The notes beneath the pieces were generated by a model. It made no database searches and had not been told where the DNA came from. It was given only the letters and a program-made list of their open reading frames with translations. DNA of 64,000 nt from Levilactobacillus paucivorans (lineage in GTDB: Bacteria; Bacillota; Bacilli; Lactobacillales; Lactobacillaceae), in contig NZ_JQCA01000024.1 in the NCBI RefSeq assembly GCF_001437125.1, positions 1 through 64,000 on the forward strand. The letters run 5' to 3'. Of the stretch, positions 60,202 through 64,000 are shown one piece after another; the stretch's first letter is position 1; each line of letters starts with the position of its first letter. The position numbers were made by a program, and so were the translations under genes.

Positions 60202-61083
60202 ATGCTAGATAACTACTTATTAGAAGAATTGGCGACCTTTGCGGCCACGGGTACCCTAGCGGAAACCGCCGCCAAATTGAATGTCACCCAACCCACTGTG
60301 ACCCGGGGGATGCAAAAACTGGAAGATGATCTGGGTGTCCAGCTCTTCATCCGCCAACCCAACCGGATCACACTGACGCCTACGGGTGAGCTGGCTGCCA
60401 AGGAGGCCCAACAGTTAATCTCCGCCAACCATGCGGCCGTTGCGCGTATCCGCCACTTTGAACAGAGTCAGCGATCCTTGCGACTAGCCGCGACGGTTCC
60501 AGGACCCCTGATCTTATTAGACACACTCGCCGAAGAATTACCAACAACGGTGTCGCTTGAACAACAACTTCTGCCGACCGCTTCGCCACAACTCTTACTA
60601 CACAATAACTACGACCTCATCTTTACCACGAGTCCCCTCAAGAATTCAGCAATCGCAACGCAACGCATTGGCGTCGAGCGACTGGCGGTCGCCCTCAATC
60701 GTTTCATGATTCAGGCCAATCAACCCACGGTCACTTTCGCCGATCTGGCTGGACTCAGCTTCGTGGTCGCCAGTGATATCGGGATGTGGCGCGACATCAT
60801 TCAAAGTGAGATTCCGCATGCCAAGTTTTTCTATCAGGAACAACGATCGGCCTTGGCCGAAATCACCAAGTATTCAGACTTCCCGTACTTCACCTCTAAC
60901 CTCGGCGGAACGGACATCAGCCTACCAGCTCCCGATAACGACAGTGATGACGATAACCGGGTTCGCCGTCCCATCTCCGATGACAGCGCTCAGCAACCCA
61001 TCTATGCCGCCTATCTCCGGGGTAACGAATCCCGGGTGCGCCCCGTCCTGACCACTTTGAAAGCGCATTGGCCAGCCGACTAG
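60202..61083 (+). CDS. LysR-family regulator of the aldo/keto reductases
   Basis: A 293-residue LTTR. The N-terminal helix-turn-helix is LEELATFAATGTLAETAAKLNVTQPTVTRGMQKLEDDLGVQLFIRQPNRITLTPTG, followed by a periplasmic-binding-like effector domain that contains an odd Asp-rich insertion (DNDSDDDNRV). It is divergent from the AKR pair and precedes the alcohol dehydrogenase, so it probably activates one or both. Start ATG 60202 with TAGGAG. Confidence 0.93.
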   Translation: MLDNYLLEELATFAATGTLAETAAKLNVTQPTVTRGMQKLEDDLGVQLFIRQPNRITLTPTGELAAKEAQQLISANHAAVARIRHFEQSQRSLRLAATVPGPLILLDTLAEELPTTVSLEQQLLPTASPQLLLHNNYDLIFTTSPLKNSAIATQRIGVERLAVALNRFMIQANQPTVTFADLAGLSFVVASDIGMWRDIIQSEIPHAKFFYQEQRSALAEITKYSDFPYFTSNLGGTDISLPAPDNDSDDDNRVRRPISDDSAQQPIYAAYLRGNESRVRPVLTTLKAHWPAD

Positions 61084-61108
61084 TCCTCATCGTGTGGGGT
61101 GAACATCC

Positions 61109-61137
61109 TTTACTTGGTTCACGAAAAACTTTAATAT
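61109..61137 (+). promoter_or_regulatory. Promoter of the alcohol dehydrogenase gene
   Basis: -35 TTTACT (61109-61114), 17-bp spacer, -10 TAATAT (61132-61137). Confidence 0.55.
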
Positions 61138-61172
61138 TTAGACTGGAAACACTTTAAGGAGGAAATTTATCT

Positions 61173-62213
61173 ATGAAATCTACTGTCTTTATGGAACCAG
61201 GTAAAGTCGCTGTTGAAAACATCGACAAGCCTACGCTCCAAGCCGACGACGATGTCATCATTCACGTCGTTCGGACCTGTGTCTGTGGCTCCGACCTGTG
61301 GGCCTACCGTGGACTAGAAGATAAGGCTAAGCACTCCGAAAATACCGGGCACGAAGCCATCGGGATCGTCGAAGAAGTTGGCTCTGCCATCACCACGGTG
61401 GTTCCCGGCGACTTTGTGATCGCCCCATTTACCCACGGTTGTGGCCACTGTGCCGCTTGTCGTGCCGGCTTCGATGGCGATTGCCAGAACCACACCGATA
61501 ACTTTAGTGTCGGGATTCAAGCCGAATACATTCGCTACCAACACGGTGAGTGGGCCCTCATCAAGATCCCTGGGAAACCAGCCGATTACTCCGAGGACAT
61601 GCTGGATTCTCTGTTAACCTTGGCCGATGTCATGGCAACGGGTTATCACGCCGCTCGGGTTGCCAACGTTAAGACGGGTGACACGGTGGTCGTTGTCGGT
61701 GACGGTGCCGTTGGTCTGTGTGGGGTTATTGCCGCTCAGATGCGTGGTGCCAAGCGGATCATTGCCATGAGTCGTCACGAAGACCGGCAAAAGCTGGCCA
61801 TCGAATTTGGCGCAACGGATATCGTGGCTGAACGTGGTGACGACGCTGTTGCCAAAGTAATGGCCATGACCAACAACGCCGGTGCCGACGCCGTCCTCGA
61901 ATGTGTTGGGACGGAACAGTCTAACGACACCGCGATGAAGGTTGCTCGTCCCGGTGCCATTGTTGGCCGGGTTGGTCTCCCTCACGAACCTAAGATGGAC
62001 ATGACCAACTCCTTCTACAGCAACACGATCATCGCCGGTGGCCCCGCTTCAGTGACCACCTACGTCAAGCAAGTTCTGTTGAAGGCTGTCTTGGATGGCG
62101 ACATTCACCCTGGCAAGGTCTTCACGCAATCCTTTAGCCTCGATGATATCGACGACGGTTACCAAGCCATGACTGACCGTAAGGCAATCAAGGCCTTAAT
62201 CAAGGTCGACTAG
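61173..62213 (+). CDS. Zinc-dependent alcohol dehydrogenase
   Basis: A 346-residue medium-chain dehydrogenase. Catalytic zinc ligands Cys38 (CVCGSD) and His60-Glu61 (GHEAIG) and four structural-zinc cysteines (Cys90, 93, 96, 104 in HGCGHCAACRAGFDGDC) are present; the nucleotide fold reads VVVVGDGAVGLCGV. It converts alcohols and aldehydes with NAD(P). It has its own promoter but lies next to two aldehyde reductases, so a shared detoxification role is plausible. Ribosome site AAGGAGG. Confidence 0.95.
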   Translation: MKSTVFMEPGKVAVENIDKPTLQADDDVIIHVVRTCVCGSDLWAYRGLEDKAKHSENTGHEAIGIVEEVGSAITTVVPGDFVIAPFTHGCGHCAACRAGFDGDCQNHTDNFSVGIQAEYIRYQHGEWALIKIPGKPADYSEDMLDSLLTLADVMATGYHAARVANVKTGDTVVVVGDGAVGLCGVIAAQMRGAKRIIAMSRHEDRQKLAIEFGATDIVAERGDDAVAKVMAMTNNAGADAVLECVGTEQSNDTAMKVARPGAIVGRVGLPHEPKMDMTNSFYSNTIIAGGPASVTTYVKQVLLKAVLDGDIHPGKVFTQSFSLDDIDDGYQAMTDRKAIKALIKVD

Positions 62214-62237
62214 AGTCCTAATATTTTAAAATGTGCA

Positions 62238-62290
62238 AACGAAGGCACCGCACCAGTCTCTTAAGTGAGATTGATGTGGTGCCTTTTGAT
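62238..62290 (+). terminator. Terminator of the alcohol dehydrogenase gene
   Basis: AAAGGCACC-type stem (AAGGCACCGCACCA with TGTGGTGCCTT and inner GTCTC/GAGAT), followed by TTTTGATC. Confidence 0.8.
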
Positions 62291-62319
62291 CAAACGTTAG
62301 CAGTTAAAAACCAAGAAAA

Positions 62320-63618
62320 TTAGTGTTTCCGAACGCGTAAACCCACAACTCCCGCAAGCAAGCTACCCGCCAACAAAACTAACCCGACCAAACGGAATTC
62401 GGTGGCCGTGTGGCGTTCACCAGTCTGTGGCAAGGTTGTGCTAGACTTTGTCATCAAGCTTGGACGCATTGTGCTAGCGCTCCCAGATTGGCTCGTCGCA
62501 GAACTAGTCACTGGTGTTGCCGATTGTCCACCATTGTGAACCGGTGTGGTGACACTTGGGTGGCTAGGTGTCGTGACACTTGGGTGGCTAGGTGTCGTGA
62601 CACTAGGATGCTGTGGTGTTTCCGGAATTTGAGTCCCGGGTTCCTCAACGCCAGGAACTTCGGGGTGCCCAGGTTCTTCAACCCCAGGAGTTTCAGGGTA
62701 AGGTTCTTCACCTGGGTATTCTGGATGTGGATATTCTGGGTGGGGTTCCTCGACGCCAGGAACTTCAGGGTAAGGTTCTTCGCCTGGTTCTTCGGTTCCA
62801 GGTTCTTCAGGGTAAGGTTCTTCGCCCGGTTCTTCGATTCCAGGTTTCTCAGGATAAGGCTCTTCGCCTGGTTCTTCAACCCCAGGTTTCTCTGGATAAG
62901 GTTCTTCACCTGGTTCTTCAACCCCAGGTTCTTCAGTTCCTGGTTCTTCAGGATAAGGTTCTTCAACCCCTGGTTCTTCAGTTCCGGGTTCCTCAGGATA
63001 AGGTTCCTCGATACCTGGTTCTTCGGTTCCAGGCTCTTCGGGATAAGGTTCCTCGACACCTGGTTCTTCGGTTCCAGGCTCCTCAGGATAAGGTTCCTCA
63101 GTCCCAGGTTCTTCTGGTCCAGGCTCAGTAACAGGGGGTTGAGTGCCCTCTTGCTCATCGTGCGTGCCATAGGCTTCAACGTTGATAAACCCTTTCTTGC
63201 TAATGCCTTGCGAAGAAAAGTAATTGTTGAAGACCACTCGCCCAGTCAGCGAGTCCTTAGTAACGAAGATTTCCCCGACTGTTCCGATCCCAATATTTGA
63301 CCCCATTGCAAACGAACGTGTGCGCGTTATCCGAACATTAGCCGGAAAGTAAAAGTACATATAGTCGCCACTATTAATTCGAATATCATTGCTGACGGAC
63401 CACTTGTATTCCACTCGGTAGCCTTCGTCCAGCGGCAATTCCGCCGTGTGTGAATACACCGTTTTATCCGGATAATGGACAATTTTGGCATCGGCAGCCG
63501 AAACGCCACTGGCCCTAATTTCCTTAGCCTTAGCCTGAGCCGTTGCGCCTCCTAAGAAAGCAAACGCTGCCAGTCCAGAGGCAATTAACAAGCCAATCTT
63601 CTTTAAATTACCTCTCAT
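62320..63618 (-). CDS. LPxTG surface protein with Pro/Glu repeat stalk
   Basis: A 432-residue wall-anchored protein. Signal peptide 1-28 ends in AQAKA; this one has an ordinary signal, not KxYKxGKxW. Residues about 35-145 form a small domain (EYKWSVSNDIRINSGDYMYFYFPANVRI) resembling the first Ig-like adhesive domain of MSCRAMM proteins. Next comes a stalk of about 20 acidic repeats such as EEPYPEEPGTEEPG, about 155-325. A Ser/Thr/Pro segment with three SHPSVTTP units leads to LPQTG, a helix and VRKH. ATG 63618 follows GAGGAGG. Ligand unknown. Confidence 0.88.
   Translation of the reverse strand: MRGNLKKIGLLIASGLAAFAFLGGATAQAKAKEIRASGVSAADAKIVHYPDKTVYSHTAELPLDEGYRVEYKWSVSNDIRINSGDYMYFYFPANVRITRTRSFAMGSNIGIGTVGEIFVTKDSLTGRVVFNNYFSSQGISKKGFINVEAYGTHDEQEGTQPPVTEPGPEEPGTEEPYPEEPGTEEPGVEEPYPEEPGTEEPGIEEPYPEEPGTEEPGVEEPYPEEPGTEEPGVEEPGEEPYPEKPGVEEPGEEPYPEKPGIEEPGEEPYPEEPGTEEPGEEPYPEVPGVEEPHPEYPHPEYPGEEPYPETPGVEEPGHPEVPGVEEPGTQIPETPQHPSVTTPSHPSVTTPSHPSVTTPVHNGGQSATPVTSSATSQSGSASTMRPSLMTKSSTTLPQTGERHTATEFRLVGLVLLAGSLLAGVVGLRVRKH
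62640..63115 (-). repeat. Coding Pro/Glu repeats
   Basis: Tandem 18-39-bp units encode EEPGxEEPYPEEPGT-like peptides in frame. Low sequence complexity makes long antisense open frames here, which are not genes. Confidence 0.75.
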
Positions 63619-63779
63619 TTTGCAAACCTCCTCTTTCAACTTCTCATTGACCCTGCCGAACGCCCCAAACTTAGCACCTTTATACGCGAGGTGTTATTCA
63701 TACGGCCGATTAGTAAGTCTTGTTGGCATACGTTTCCAACCTGAGAGGCTTTTGTTAATCGCCTGGACTAGTCCAAAGA

Positions 63780-63816
63780 AAAAACGTGAGACCTTAACGA
63801 TCTCACGTTTTTATTG
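63780..63816. terminator. Bidirectional terminator
   Basis: AAAACGTGAGA / TCTCACGTTTTT stem between the surface protein gene and the partial gene. Confidence 0.85.
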
Positions 63817-63861
63817 GTTTCTATTCAATTCTCAGTCGTGTTGCCCTAGTCAAGTCCACGG

Positions 63862-64000
63862 CTATTTTAAAACAGCGAAGCCACCGGTCCAGCCAATTTG
63901 TTCGCTGGCAGCCAAGGTCATTTGTAAGAAACCAAAGCTTTCGAGTTCACGAGCCCGCTTCAATGAACCGGCGTTCACGAAGGCCACACCACTGTCAGTC
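63862..64000 (-). CDS. 3' end of an unidentified gene (partial)
   Basis: An open minus-strand frame enters from the window edge and ends with TAG at 63862-63864. The 45 residues seen include GSLKRARELESFGFLQMTLAASEQ and end IGWTGGFAVLK. It is followed by a strong terminator. Not enough sequence for a family call. Confidence 0.6.
   Translation of the reverse strand, partial: TDSGVAFVNAGSLKRARELESFGFLQMTLAASEQIGWTGGFAVLK

Noticed and set aside
62410..63300. 296-codon open frame on the plus strand opposite the Pro/Glu repeats
   Set aside because: It is the antisense of low-complexity repeats, gives a Phe/Arg-rich product, and has no ribosome site; the minus-strand frame has signal peptide and LPxTG.

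Overview
The window looks like chromosome of a lactic acid bacterium of the family Lactobacillaceae, probably a Lactiplantibacillus/Levilactobacillus-type species. Evidence: four surface proteins begin with the KxYKxGKxW signal motif, LPxTG and WxL anchors are both present, the tannase closely resembles the known Lactiplantibacillus plantarum enzyme, asnA carries an asparagine T-box, and every gene has strong AGGAGG-type ribosome binding sites. There is no prophage, no insertion sequence with a recognisable transposase, no CRISPR array and no rRNA or tRNA gene that I could see. Genes are short operons on both strands, separated by many rho-independent terminators.

Layout. 0-5 kb: a secreted SH3b/ADP-ribosyltransferase-like protein, an amidotransferase, a DUF1697/deformylase-like/acetyltransferase operon, two small membrane proteins and thioredoxin. 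5-8.5 kb: tannase TanB divergent from an amino-acid permease. 8.6-11.3 kb: a restriction-modification pair (PD-(D/E)xK nuclease and Dam-type methylase). 11.3-11.9 kb: two structured intergenic repeat elements. 12-16 kb: aquaporin, pyroglutamyl peptidase, an HxlR-like regulator and a secreted PAP2 phosphatase with an autotransporter-type strand repeat. 16-24 kb: a MarR-controlled LmrA-type exporter, an orphan Phd-like antitoxin, a candidate small RNA, a GntR-ABC operon, a frameshifted TSUP exporter and a glutathione peroxidase. 24-30 kb: a large surface protein, a MarR/MFS pair sharing one symmetric operator, and a purine permease.

30.8-36.3 kb holds the most interesting functional unit. A six-gene operon encodes a lipoprotein binding protein, two permeases, an ATPase, a PHP-domain phosphatase and a calcineurin-like phosphoesterase. 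It is preceded by four 6-bp elements at exact 11-bp spacing placed as in Firmicute PHO boxes. I read it as a phosphate-starvation system that imports an organophosphate ester intact and dephosphorylates it in the cytoplasm; the substrate is unknown.

36.4-47 kb is a surface-protein island: two tandemly duplicated LRR/MucBP adhesins (promoter and 5' leader hairpin duplicated too), methionine aminopeptidase with an unknown partner gene, and a second member of the 24-kb surface-protein family. 47-54 kb: an orphan MazE-like antitoxin, T-box-controlled asnA, a second copy of the intergenic repeat, a 56-residue small gene, uppP, a small cell-wall protein, a lipoprotein, an RRNPP-like regulator and a GH46 chitosanase lipoprotein. 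54-64 kb: a BspA/WxL surface protein, an AbrB-membrane fusion protein, a LysR-controlled pair of aldo/keto reductases, a zinc alcohol dehydrogenase, a Pro/Glu-repeat LPxTG protein and the 3' end of an unidentified gene.

Coordinates include stop codons. Start codons were chosen by ribosome-binding-site spacing, so several are shorter than the longest open frame. Family calls rest on reading motifs by eye; no database search was run.
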